Counted from the stretch's first letter, positions 16,243 through 25,696 are shown. The stretch is DNA of 30,412 nt from CAMYLR01 sp039588915 (GCA_039588915.1 JBDGYV010000024.1:1-30412), one strand, 5' to 3'. Notes: generated by a model not told the origin, from the sequence alone. Numbers and translations are program-made.

Positions 16243-17184
16243 CTATTGACCGCCTTGGCGGCGGATCGTGGTCAGAACGACGTCACCAACAATCTCGAGC
16301 GTCGCCGACGACACTTTGTCGACCGTGTCCTCGGGAGTATGCCAGAACGGGTAATCGAAGTCGATAATGTCGATCGTGCGGATTCCGGCCTCGTTGAGTG
16401 GCACGTGATCGTCAGTGATCGGCTGTCCCGGAGGGCTCGCGACAAAGACGGCCCCGTATCCAAGCTCCTGTGCGAGATCCCACACTCGAGCAACGACCTC
16501 GGGCGCAAACTGCAGGCTAAACCCCTCTTTTGGGAACCTCGGCTCCCGGTCACCCACCAGATCGAGCAGAATCCCATAAAGGGGCCGATACGTGGCGCCA
16601 CGGACCTCGGCGAAATGTCTGGCGCCAAGAAACATATCGGGCGTGAAGGTGGCCAGAGTGACGGGATCGTGACCCCAATCCTCCCCGTCCGTGAGTAGCA
16701 GGTCAACGCCCACCTCAGGTGGTCTCTCCGCCAGCGCATCGGCGATCGCGAGAACGATCGCTACTCCCGACGCGCCATCATTGGCGCCCGGTATCGGGTT
16801 ATCGCGGTCGGCGACATTGGCCGCCTTCTCGGCCACCGGGCGCGTATCCCAATGGGCGACCACCAACACGCGCGACGTTAACTCGGGCCTGAAGCTGGCC
16901 CAGACGTTCGTTAGCGACAGCGTCTCGCCCTCCTGCGTCACGTGCGTGAACGACATCTGCTCGGTGATATCCGCACGTGCCTGCAGAAACGTCGTCATCC
17001 AGGCCAGTGCTTCGGCGTGGGCCGCCGTGCCCGGTACGCGCGGTCCAAAGGCTACCTGCCGTTGAACCAGCGTGTCCGCGAGCTGGCTGTTGAACTCCAT
17101 CGTGCCCGTCGATGGTGTCGGCCCTCCGTCGCAGCTGCCCACGATCAGCACGGCCGCAACCACGATGAAGTTCGCAGTCTTCAA
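16243..17184 (-). CDS. M28 lipoprotein, glutaminyl-peptide cyclotransferase-like
   Basis: A 313-aa M28-fold protein resembling bacterial glutaminyl cyclases, which convert N-terminal Gln to pyroglutamate. The N-terminus ends in a lipobox-like VGSC (Cys18), predicting a lipoprotein. Conserved elements are FGPRVPGT, HWDTRP (H111, D113), GANDGASG (D136), LLTDGEDWG (E168/D169), TDDHVPLNEAG (D259, H260) and FWHTPED (H282). The DDHxP and WHT segments are typical of glutaminyl cyclases rather than aminopeptidases. The start is TTG 17184 with AGGCGG upstream. It follows sprA with a 9-bp gap, so the pair should be one transcript. A plain aminopeptidase remains possible. Confidence 0.8.
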   Translation of the reverse strand: MKTANFIVVAAVLIVGSCDGGPTPSTGTMEFNSQLADTLVQRQVAFGPRVPGTAAHAEALAWMTTFLQARADITEQMSFTHVTQEGETLSLTNVWASFRPELTSRVLVVAHWDTRPVAEKAANVADRDNPIPGANDGASGVAIVLAIADALAERPPEVGVDLLLTDGEDWGHDPVTLATFTPDMFLGARHFAEVRGATYRPLYGILLDLVGDREPRFPKEGFSLQFAPEVVARVWDLAQELGYGAVFVASPPGQPITDDHVPLNEAGIRTIDIIDFDYPFWHTPEDTVDKVSSATLEIVGDVVLTTIRRQGGQ

Positions 17185-17193
17185 ACCATCCGC

Positions 17194-20100
17194 CTAGAAA
17201 AGGAAGTCGAGGAATGCTTCCATCCCTACCGTAGTGTTCCGAATATCTCGCTTCCGATCGTCTCGCGATAGGTAGCTCACCGCGAACCCCGATACCACGC
17301 GCCCGAACTCGTAGGCCACCGAAGGGCGAACCTCGGTGGTCAGCGTCTCGACGTTCAAAACTGAATCCTCCTCGCCGGTAAGCACGGTCGAGTCCTCTCG
17401 AGAGCGCCGATTGAACGAGACCGACGTCAGCAGCGGCTGTCTCAGCTTCGCCTTCCACAGTGTCGGAAACGGAATGTACAACGTGGTACCGGGGCGGATG
17501 TTGTAGTTGACGTTGACGGCGAAATCAGTAGCCAACTCCTCCCGCCGGTTGTCCACCGCCCCGCCCCTGACTGCTGCAGTGATCGTCTCGCTGTGCGAAG
17601 CCCGGAAATCGGTTGACATCCCGTTGTTCCATGTCAGCCTGACCGAGACCACTGGATCCCACAATCGACGATCGACGTCGCCCAACAACTGGTCATTGGA
17701 GACATCGCTACTGGTGCGGCGCTCAAATCCAGAAGAGACCGTAGCACCTGCGATTGCCTTTTGCACCAAACCGGGCAACCAAACGTTCGCCCAATTGACA
17801 TTGATGTCGGGCCAAGTGCGGATCGATCTCTGGTTCACGCCTTGTAGATATCGCCGGACGTTATCGGTCTCCCGATAAGCCCCTCGGATCTGTAGGGTTC
17901 GGGCCGGTTGTAGCGTCGCTGACAGACTCCAGTCGTCGTTCTCAGTGAAGCGCTGCGGCTCTTCGACGCTTTCGTTGTCGAGGCTACCAAATCCCCACCC
18001 GAATCCAAAGCTCGGGTCATCCTCTTCCTGAACGTACAACACGCTCTCGCGTTGGCGACGATCGAAGCGGATCGGACCAAGGAATCGCGCCCACCAATCA
18101 GTTCTTGGGCCAGCAGCGCTGACACGCCCATCTCCGGACGACTGGAAAGCCCGGACCAACTCAACGACCCCGAATTGAACCGTAAGGGACTTGCTCCTCG
18201 TCGCCCCAAAGTCGCGAAGGTCGAGACTGTCAAGGCTTCGACTCGCCGCACGACTATGGTTTCTATTGGACGTCGTCCGGTAGCTGTAACGCGGCGTGAG
18301 CCAACTCGCGATCGGAATGGTCCAGTCAAAATCGAATGCTTGGCCGCGCAGTGCTTCCACTCCCAACGTCTTTCTCGAGATCACCGTCTCTGGAAACACG
18401 AGATCACGAGTCGTATCCCACCTGAGACTCGCTCGCATCGACGAGAACAGCTGGAAGTCTATCTGTGCGTCACCGGTCACGTTGCGGGTCGTATCGGCTG
18501 CGAAGTCGGTCCCACTCGCGAGGATCTTGTTCCTATTCCGCTCCTCAAACACCGTCCTCGTGCTGAGCACAACATTGGCCGGGACGAGGTTCAAATCGGC
18601 GGCAGCCAGCTTCTGGAGCGCCTCACTGCCTTTGATCACCCCGGGGAAAGGCAGTTTGGCTATCCAGCCCAAACCGAGCGGTAGACCACGTTTCCTGAAC
18701 CCGGTACGATACGTCACCAGCGACTCCCACCGCGCGCGGTCGGTATCGAGATCCACAGAGCCCAACTCTTCTCCTCGGAAAGTCAAGCGGGCCTCTAGTT
18801 TGTCCAGTGTCGCCGCGACGATCGGATTGGAAGATTGCCGCGTCCGGAAAGCGCGCAACGACACTATATCGCGTGTGGTCGATCGCTCCAGCGAGTCCTG
18901 CTGCGAACCGCTGGTAACAAGGATGTCGGACCCCACTGCGTAGAGTGGGATGTCGCTTCGTCCAAAGTGATCGTACGTGAGTGGTAGTGCGATGCCCCAT
19001 GACTCCGGAAGCATCTTCTCGAGATCGAACGCCGTGCTCAGATCAAAATCGCCACTATCGAAGTTGTTGCGGGCCGCGTTGAGGTTTCGATACCGACCAT
19101 CGCGGGTCTCAAGCGTCATGTTGACCCGGCCAAAATCGGCAAACGCCGCTTGGGCACTGAGGAAACTCGCCCCACCCCCTTCCCCGAGCGGTGCCGTCAG
19201 CCGCCACTCGTCGATCCAAAACGACCCCGTGATAGGGGTGCCCGTCGTGTTCTCGACGCCGATAGTGAGCTGACTCACTTCGGTGATCGTCGGCGCTGGC
19301 GCTATCGGCGACGCGATCCGAATCCGGTAACGTCCATCCTCTGATACGGCGCTACCCGTGTCCGCTCCTACCGCAGCCAAGCTGTCAAGCATCGTGCGCT
19401 TGAGCTCAGTGAAAATGTCGAAATCGATGACGTGTTCTTCCCAATCAAGATCACGCAGAGGGGCGGTGTATTCATACACGTTTAGCGTGTCGATCCCAAA
19501 CTCAACGAAAAAATTCGGCTGCTGGCCAGTATCAACATCACGACCCTGAACCCAAAGCCGCATTTCCTCGTAGTCGATATAGGATTCCCGATCAAACAAA
19601 GGGCGGAAGATCGTGCCCCGCGCTCCAACCGGGAGCCCGCGGTACCCGAACTCAAGTGATTGCTCGCGAACGAGTGTGTTGATCCCGGCTATCTCGTCCG
19701 CCCTATCTTTCTGCGCGACTACTCCCGGCGGACTGCGATACTCGGGGTTTTCGACATCGTTGATGGCGGTGATCCGAAGGCTATCGCTATCCTCACCAGC
19801 GATAGGAAAACCATCGGCATCAATAATGCCCCGCTGCAGAAACGTCGAACCGACGACCTCCAGGCCGACGATCTCAAACTCTGCCGGGTTCTCGACCCCC
19901 GTGAATGTGAGCCTGAGCGCCCGGATGTTCCTCAAGTCCGGGTTTCCGATCGATTGATCGGGCGACACCAGCGGCAATCGAATCTGGCGAAATTGGGTCG
20001 CAGGGTTAAAGCTCCCGGGCACCTCGAACCGATCACCGGAGATGTCAAACTCCCAGCGCAGAAAGTCTTCCTGTCTGTCGAGCAGACCATTCAGATTGTT

Positions 20101-22989
20101 GTCCTCGGTGTCGAGGATCGAATTGTTCTCGGTGCCATTGGGATTGTCCGGGAACGCACCGGCCCCGAAGGTCTCATCGAAGTCATCTGTGCCGTCGTCA
20201 CCAGCAACGTCGATAAAGTCGTTCCCGTCGACCCCGTCCAAACCCACGTCCTCCTCGATGTCCAAGTTGTTGTCCTGGGTGTTCGGGTCGGTCTCCTCGG
20301 TATCCAACACGCCGAGGCCGACCGGTGCCCCGTTCCGGTCGATGCGAACCGCATCTTCGTCGATCGTGCCGAGATCGACGATCATCGTGCCCCGAGCCCC
20401 CCGCAGAAAGAACTCGATAAACTCCTGGCGCGTCAGATCCTCACCGGTGGTGGATACAAGAGTCTGGATCGAGCGCCAGGATGAGCTTCTTTCGGCTGGC
20501 GTGTCACCGCGCGGCTCGAGAAACACGACGAACTCGTTGTCGCCGATGTCAAAGCCGCTCACGCTACCCGTGACCTGTGCCTGATCGATGGCAAAGGTGA
20601 ACCATCGGGCGTCCGCATACTCTGCTAGGCTCAGCGTTGTTTGACTGGGTACGGATGCGAACCTCCACGCCCGAAAAAAGAGATTCAAGCGTTTAGCCAC
20701 CTCGATGTTCTCGAAGTCATTCAGGAAGACTTCGCCGTCGGTATTTAGGTCAGGGTTACTCCAGGCAAGCTCGCCGCGCAGAGTGAACGTCGACGCTCGT
20801 CCCCCATCTACGCCGGGCAACGCATCGAGCCAACGACTCATGAACGGCATCCTGCCTGTGTAAACACCGTCTACCGCCCCGATCACCGTCTGGAATGGTT
20901 CTGCCCCGAGAATCGGTCGATTGGCCAAGCTTTGCTGGCGGTGCACCATGAGGGTCGAGTTGACTACCACATTCGGGGCAGGTGCGTACGACCCCGCCGC
21001 ACCGTACAACGTCGTCGGTGCCAGATTGAACAGCGGAGCCACCTCGAAGTTGATTCCCAGTCGGTCGTTCGGATGTCGCTCCGCGAGCCCAGCAGGATCC
21101 GTTAGAACAACGCGTCCAAAATCGTAGAAGATCTGGTAGTCTTCCCCACGGGTCAGAGTTTCCCCACCAATCGTGATTCGCTCCGACCCGTCAATTAGAT
21201 TGGCCGAACCAAGCTCGATCTCTCCAGTCAGGCCGCCCTCGGACAGATACGTGGCTTCGATGAAGTAAACTTGATCGTCGAGCGCCGTCCGATTGGGATC
21301 GCTGTTGAAGTACAGCTGTCGGTTCGGACGTTCGATCGAAATCGGTAGACCACTCTCGTCGGTAGGCGCGAAAAACGGTCGGATGTTAGGCAGCACGAGA
21401 TAATCCGCCCCGCCGAACGGGTCACGCAGGATCCGCGGTACGTTCACTCGCTCGTTCACATCGGTCGCACCAAAAATCTCCGAATATTTTCGCGATTCAC
21501 CATCGATAGTCTCAAACGTCTCCTTGAGATCTTGATTGCCGCGGTAGATCGTCAATTCGAGGGAGCCAACCTGGATGTTTGACTCCCGTAACGAGTAGAT
21601 GTTTCTGAGTGTGTAATCCCAGGTAAAGTCCAGCGTGTCGGGGTTGATCGGCTTGATCAGCTTGAGGACTTGCTCTTCGGCCTCCTGCGGCGTTCCCACC
21701 TCCACGCCACCCACTGTCACGTAGCCTGCGGCGAGAACCTCGTTATCGTTGAGCTGCCGCTTCATCTGGATGATGACACCGTCCGAGACTACGTAATCCG
21801 TCCCCTCGATCAGCAGATCGAAGAACCCGGCATGCGATTGTGAGGCCATCGAGTCGGGAATGGTGGGATTGATAAACGCCGTTCCCGCCTTTGACGCCAA
21901 TTCGCGGTTGTTGGTGAAGTTCCCATCGTCCAGCCACAAATTGAGAGAGCCGGGCTCAGGCGACGAGGCAGGAGTCAGAAGAGACGTACCGGAGCTGGGA
22001 AAGAGGATCCGACCGGGGGTTAGCGAATCGGGATGAAACAAGAAAAAGAAACGGTCGTTCTGAAACTGCGTGTCTTTGATGTCGAGGCTTACCTCGGACA
22101 ATACGCCATCTCCGCTCGGCGTGATCGAGAGCGACCGTGTAGTCGTCTGCCCTTCTTTTCTCGAACCGAGGACGCGCAGATCGACTGGACCGAGCTGAGC
22201 CACCGCTTGAGCTCCAAATGTGCCCTGCGCAACACCGCTGCCCAGGAACCGAGACGGGGGCAGGGCGACTCGTATATCCCCAACCTCGACTCGTTTCAAG
22301 ATCTCGTCCTCCGTCCCGGCATACGCCGCCGAGATCAATTGCTTGGACTCCAGCTCGCGCTGTGAGTTGAAGTCGACCGCTACATCGAGTTTTGTCCCGA
22401 CAGTCCCCAGGATCTTGAGATCGAGTGTCTGATCCAGATCGAGATCAAAACCACCCGCCGCTTGCCTGAGGAGTTCGGAGCGGACATCGGGGTCCTGGGT
22501 TGTGCGCGACCCGAGCGCACCGAGGTGCAGCTTGCCCTGAACATCGAACACCGACCCCTCGCCAAATACGGCTGCCAGTGGGGTCGGGATCTTGAGCGGG
22601 TTTTCGAGCTCGGGTATCAAACCCTGGTCGGCTTGGGACCTGCCGGAGAGTCGGCGGATTACGATCATCGACCATAGCTCGTCACGCATACGAGCCTGGG
22701 CACGTCTCGTATACGCCTTGAGGTTCAGGCCGGCGGCGGCCGGACGACGCACTCCGGTGTCGGGCGCGGAGGCTCCGCGTGGGACGACAAAACCGAGTTG
22801 GGGATCAAACTCGAATAGGCTGTCCGCTGGCAGGCGGGCTACCGGGATCTGCCAACGCTCCGCTCGCCAGATGAGACCAGGATCTCGCTCTTCTTGCTGT
22901 GCTGACAGCGGATTGGCGACCATTACCGCCAGGGCGATGCCCCAGATCAGGCGGGACAAGCAACGGGCAGAGGGAGCAGCGAGACTCAT
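17194..22989 (-). CDS. sprA: SprA/Sov-type outer-membrane protein (type IX secretion translocon)
   Basis: A very large protein, 1931 aa from ATG 22989. A Sec signal peptide (about 1-30, ending NPLSA) leaves Gln-Gln at the mature N-terminus. SprA landmarks follow: KLDVAVDFNSQRELESKQ, then GTEDEILKRVEVGDIRVALP with SRFLGSGVAQGTFG, and VFLNDFENIEVAKRLNLFF with AWRFASVPS, matching the DDFEG region of Flavobacterium SprA. Alternating polar/hydrophobic strands and a final Phe fit a giant outer-membrane barrel. In Bacteroidota SprA forms the translocon of type IX secretion. It is shorter than Bacteroidota homologues (usually over 2,200 aa). A TTG at 23031 would add 14 residues and spoil the signal peptide. 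Residues 747-758 and about 900-975 are acidic and may bind calcium. Confidence 0.86.
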   Translation of the reverse strand: MSLAAPSARCLSRLIWGIALAVMVANPLSAQQEERDPGLIWRAERWQIPVARLPADSLFEFDPQLGFVVPRGASAPDTGVRRPAAAGLNLKAYTRRAQARMRDELWSMIVIRRLSGRSQADQGLIPELENPLKIPTPLAAVFGEGSVFDVQGKLHLGALGSRTTQDPDVRSELLRQAAGGFDLDLDQTLDLKILGTVGTKLDVAVDFNSQRELESKQLISAAYAGTEDEILKRVEVGDIRVALPPSRFLGSGVAQGTFGAQAVAQLGPVDLRVLGSRKEGQTTTRSLSITPSGDGVLSEVSLDIKDTQFQNDRFFFLFHPDSLTPGRILFPSSGTSLLTPASSPEPGSLNLWLDDGNFTNNRELASKAGTAFINPTIPDSMASQSHAGFFDLLIEGTDYVVSDGVIIQMKRQLNDNEVLAAGYVTVGGVEVGTPQEAEEQVLKLIKPINPDTLDFTWDYTLRNIYSLRESNIQVGSLELTIYRGNQDLKETFETIDGESRKYSEIFGATDVNERVNVPRILRDPFGGADYLVLPNIRPFFAPTDESGLPISIERPNRQLYFNSDPNRTALDDQVYFIEATYLSEGGLTGEIELGSANLIDGSERITIGGETLTRGEDYQIFYDFGRVVLTDPAGLAERHPNDRLGINFEVAPLFNLAPTTLYGAAGSYAPAPNVVVNSTLMVHRQQSLANRPILGAEPFQTVIGAVDGVYTGRMPFMSRWLDALPGVDGGRASTFTLRGELAWSNPDLNTDGEVFLNDFENIEVAKRLNLFFRAWRFASVPSQTTLSLAEYADARWFTFAIDQAQVTGSVSGFDIGDNEFVVFLEPRGDTPAERSSSWRSIQTLVSTTGEDLTRQEFIEFFLRGARGTMIVDLGTIDEDAVRIDRNGAPVGLGVLDTEETDPNTQDNNLDIEEDVGLDGVDGNDFIDVAGDDGTDDFDETFGAGAFPDNPNGTENNSILDTEDNNLNGLLDRQEDFLRWEFDISGDRFEVPGSFNPATQFRQIRLPLVSPDQSIGNPDLRNIRALRLTFTGVENPAEFEIVGLEVVGSTFLQRGIIDADGFPIAGEDSDSLRITAINDVENPEYRSPPGVVAQKDRADEIAGINTLVREQSLEFGYRGLPVGARGTIFRPLFDRESYIDYEEMRLWVQGRDVDTGQQPNFFVEFGIDTLNVYEYTAPLRDLDWEEHVIDFDIFTELKRTMLDSLAAVGADTGSAVSEDGRYRIRIASPIAPAPTITEVSQLTIGVENTTGTPITGSFWIDEWRLTAPLGEGGGASFLSAQAAFADFGRVNMTLETRDGRYRNLNAARNNFDSGDFDLSTAFDLEKMLPESWGIALPLTYDHFGRSDIPLYAVGSDILVTSGSQQDSLERSTTRDIVSLRAFRTRQSSNPIVAATLDKLEARLTFRGEELGSVDLDTDRARWESLVTYRTGFRKRGLPLGLGWIAKLPFPGVIKGSEALQKLAAADLNLVPANVVLSTRTVFEERNRNKILASGTDFAADTTRNVTGDAQIDFQLFSSMRASLRWDTTRDLVFPETVISRKTLGVEALRGQAFDFDWTIPIASWLTPRYSYRTTSNRNHSRAASRSLDSLDLRDFGATRSKSLTVQFGVVELVRAFQSSGDGRVSAAGPRTDWWARFLGPIRFDRRQRESVLYVQEEDDPSFGFGWGFGSLDNESVEEPQRFTENDDWSLSATLQPARTLQIRGAYRETDNVRRYLQGVNQRSIRTWPDINVNWANVWLPGLVQKAIAGATVSSGFERRTSSDVSNDQLLGDVDRRLWDPVVSVRLTWNNGMSTDFRASHSETITAAVRGGAVDNRREELATDFAVNVNYNIRPGTTLYIPFPTLWKAKLRQPLLTSVSFNRRSREDSTVLTGEEDSVLNVETLTTEVRPSVAYEFGRVVSGFAVSYLSRDDRKRDIRNTTVGMEAFLDFLF

Positions 22990-23183
22990 GCAGGGTATAC
23001 GGATCACGAGGGTCCCGCAGGCGCGGGGCAAGACATCAATATTACTTTGGCCTTGACTCTAGCGCCGAAGCGGAGTCGACACCCGAAATTCGCGCGACGG
23101 TTGGTTGGCAGACGTGCATACTTTTGAATATAGATCCAGCCGTTTGGCGGGCCACTGGGCGCCTCCAGCGTGAGGGCCCCCTC
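22990..23183. other. Divergent promoter region between sprA and lptF
   Basis: A 194-bp region. The plus side carries a plausible housekeeping promoter for lptF. On the minus side an AT-rich GTAATATTG (plus-strand about 23038-23046) could serve as a -10 region for sprA, but no -35 element is evident. Sharing this region would let both envelope operons be controlled together. Confidence 0.4.
23105..23134 (+). promoter_or_regulatory. Candidate sigma-70-type promoter for lptFG
   Basis: TTGGCA (23105-23110) and TATAGA (23129-23134) are separated by 18 bp. Initiation near 23141 would give a leader of about 43 nt before the lptF ATG. Both boxes deviate from consensus, and sigma-factor preferences in this lineage are not known. 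Confidence 0.4.
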
Positions 23184-24575
23184 ATGAGCCGATGGCAAGA
23201 GTGGGTCAGCGCCCGCACGCTGTCCTTGTACACATTCCGCGAGCATCTCGGCCCGTTCGTCTTCGGGCTCGTCATTTTCACCTTTATCATGCTGATGAAC
23301 CAGGTGGCTCGGCAGTTTCAGGTGCTTGCCGGCAAGGGCCTGGGAGCCAAGGTAATCATCGAGATCTTTCTGCTTTCGATTCCGCTGACGATCGCGGTGA
23401 CGATTCCGATGGCCGTTTTGGTCGCCACGATGGCGGCCTTCGGTAGATTGGCCGGCGACAACGAGATCACCGCGATGCGGGCGAACGGGGTTGGCTTTCA
23501 CCAGATACTGGTGCCGACGATCATCGGTGCCCTGTTGCTCTCTGTAGCTACCGTCTGGTTCAACGACACGGTGTTGCCCGAGAGCAACCATCGCTTGAGT
23601 CAACTCATGCAAGATATCCAGCGGACGAAGCCCACCGTGGTCTTGGAGGAAAAACGATTCAATGATCCGACCGGTTTGGGAGACTATCGGATAGAGCCGG
23701 ACCGGTTGGACCGCGAAACCAATATGATGTACGGGCTCAGGATCTTTGACATGTCGGACATGAGCGTGCAACGCACCATCTTGGCCGACTCGGGGCGACT
23801 CGACTACACAACCAACCAGGAAGACGCCGTCCTCACGCTTTGGGATGGGCGAATCCATCATCGTGACATCACGCAACCCGGTGAGTACGAGGTGCTTGAT
23901 TTCAAGCGGCAACAGTTGGTCATGCGCGGTGTGTCGTCGCGGCTCGATCGCGCTCGCGAAGACTCACGTTTGCGAAGCGACCGTGAGATGGATCTGGGAA
24001 CACTGCTCGAGAACGTCCGCGTTGAACAGGCGAAGATCGACACGGCCCGCGAGGAACTCAGGACAGTTGTCACGTCCCACGTTGCAACGCTGGTCAGGGA
24101 CACGTTCGCTGTGGTGGCCAGCGACACGGCCGGTCGCGGCGCGGTTAGAAGCCAGGCACCGGTCGACCAGGAACGTTTCAAAGCCAACAGCGTGGAGCGT
24201 CTGAGTCAGGCGATCGATTACTCTTTGCGCCAGCGGAGCAAGTATTTGGTCGAATACCACAAGAAGTTCGCGATCCCATTCGCATGTTTGATCTTCATAC
24301 TGGTGGGAGCACCCATCGGAGTGCGCGCCAAGCGTGGTGGCTACGGGTTCGCGATGGGCTTGAGCACGTTGGTCTTTGTGTTCTACTACATGGCGCTGAC
24401 TGGTGGCGAAGATCTGGCCGATCGACGCTTCCTACCGCCATGGTTGGCGATGTGGCTGGCCAACATCGTGTTTCTCCTGCTCGGGGTCTGGCTGTTCAAT
24501 CGGGCGTCCCGAGACTCACCCACGCGCAAACTCAAGTTGCCTAAATGGTGGCGCCGGCGAAGGTTCGTGGCGTGA
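23184..24575 (+). CDS. lptF: LPS export permease subunit LptF, with extended periplasmic part
   Basis: A 463-aa YjgP/YjgQ permease, one half of the inner-membrane LptB2FG transporter that extracts LPS. Membrane helices lie around 22-42, 57-86, 105-125 and, after a periplasmic beta-jellyroll domain (about 150-250), around 362-382, 388-406 and 420-440. ATG 23184 follows GAGGG at 7 nt; upstream in-frame codons give no sensible protein. Compared with about 366 aa for E. coli LptF it is roughly 100 residues longer. Most of the excess is a charged helical region (about 255-360), which looks like coiled coil, between the jellyroll and the second membrane domain. It overlaps the lptG start by 4 bp (GTGA). 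Confidence 0.88.
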   Translation: MSRWQEWVSARTLSLYTFREHLGPFVFGLVIFTFIMLMNQVARQFQVLAGKGLGAKVIIEIFLLSIPLTIAVTIPMAVLVATMAAFGRLAGDNEITAMRANGVGFHQILVPTIIGALLLSVATVWFNDTVLPESNHRLSQLMQDIQRTKPTVVLEEKRFNDPTGLGDYRIEPDRLDRETNMMYGLRIFDMSDMSVQRTILADSGRLDYTTNQEDAVLTLWDGRIHHRDITQPGEYEVLDFKRQQLVMRGVSSRLDRAREDSRLRSDREMDLGTLLENVRVEQAKIDTAREELRTVVTSHVATLVRDTFAVVASDTAGRGAVRSQAPVDQERFKANSVERLSQAIDYSLRQRSKYLVEYHKKFAIPFACLIFILVGAPIGVRAKRGGYGFAMGLSTLVFVFYYMALTGGEDLADRRFLPPWLAMWLANIVFLLLGVWLFNRASRDSPTRKLKLPKWWRRRRFVA

Positions 24576-25696
24576 TCTTCGTGCGTCGACTCGATCGGCA
24601 CGTGATGAGCGAGTTTCTCAAGATTCTCGTCCTCGCGCTGTTCTCGTTCACCGCGATCTTCGTGATGATTCACCTGATGGATCACATCGACCTTTATCTC
24701 GACCAGGACGCCCCATGGAGCGCGGTTGGCAAGTACTATCTCTACCAGACTCCATACAACCTGCTTTTGACACTCCCGATGGCGATGTTGGTAGCAACGA
24801 TCCTGTCGATTGGCGACTTCGGTCGGCACGGTGAGCTGACGGCCATGAAGTCCAGCGGGCTCAGTCTCTATCGGATCACTCTTCCGGTAATCTTGTTCTC
24901 TTTGGTCGTTAGTCTTGCTGGCCTCGTCTTCGGTGAGACCTGGATCCCTGTCTTGAACGCCAAAGTCAGGGATGTCTACGACGAAGAGATCATCGGCGAG
25001 GGTCCGAGGCGCGACAACTATCGTGGCAACTTCGTCTATCAAAACGAGGACGGTTACACGTACATCGTGCGCGCGCTCTTCGTCGACGAAGCCGACACGA
25101 ATCAAGCTGGGGCATCGGCAGATCAGGTCGAGATCCAGCGGCAATTCAGGGACGGGACGTTCCTTCGCATCAATGCGCCACAGATGATATGGGAGCTACA
25201 AACCGAAACGTGGGTGCTCCAACGCGGCGAGTTGCGCGTGTTTCCGACCGAGGGCGACGAGCGGATGTTCACCTTCTCGTTGCTGCGATCTCCAGAGCTC
25301 GTCGATCGACCCGAGGAACTCCTGGCGGAAGACAAGGAACCCGAGGAGATGGGCTACGCCGATCTCGATTCGTATATCGCCAAGCGACGTCGGCTCGGCG
25401 CCGATACGCTCGAAGAAGAGGTCGATCTCCAGATGAAGCTCTCCTACCCGTTCGCGAACTTGATCATCGTCTTGTTCGGGGTGGCGCTCGTCGGATCTGC
25501 CGCCCACACGAGTCGACGCGGTGGGGCGATGGGTTTTGGGATCGCACTCTTTCTGACGATCGTGTTCTGGGGATTCTTACGGGTCGGGCAGGGGATCGGG
25601 TACGGGGGTGGGCTGGCACCCTTATGGGCCGCGTGGCTCGCCAACGGGGTGTTTCTCGTGGTCGCGTTGATTCTGCTGTCGCGCGCTCGGACTTAG
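24572..25696 (+). CDS. lptG: LPS export permease subunit LptG
   Basis: A 374-aa YjgP/YjgQ permease, partner of LptF. It has the same layout: helices near 14-36, 60-82 and 95-120, a periplasmic jellyroll domain (about 140-270), and three C-terminal helices starting at PFANLIIVLFGVALVGSA. The GTG at 24572 overlaps the lptF stop (GTGA) and has GAAGG 8 nt upstream; an in-frame ATG at 24545 would extend it by 9 residues but has no ribosome-binding site. Length is normal for LptG. Order lptF-lptG is the common one. The ATPase lptB is not in this window. It converges with, and its stop overlaps, the next minus-strand gene. Confidence 0.88.
   Translation: MIFVRRLDRHVMSEFLKILVLALFSFTAIFVMIHLMDHIDLYLDQDAPWSAVGKYYLYQTPYNLLLTLPMAMLVATILSIGDFGRHGELTAMKSSGLSLYRITLPVILFSLVVSLAGLVFGETWIPVLNAKVRDVYDEEIIGEGPRRDNYRGNFVYQNEDGYTYIVRALFVDEADTNQAGASADQVEIQRQFRDGTFLRINAPQMIWELQTETWVLQRGELRVFPTEGDERMFTFSLLRSPELVDRPEELLAEDKEPEEMGYADLDSYIAKRRRLGADTLEEEVDLQMKLSYPFANLIIVLFGVALVGSAAHTSRRGGAMGFGIALFLTIVFWGFLRVGQGIGYGGGLAPLWAAWLANGVFLVVALILLSRART

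Noticed and set aside
22990..23031. TTG 23031 as the sprA start
   Set aside because: It would place 14 residues with no hydrophobic order ahead of a clean signal peptide beginning at ATG 22989.
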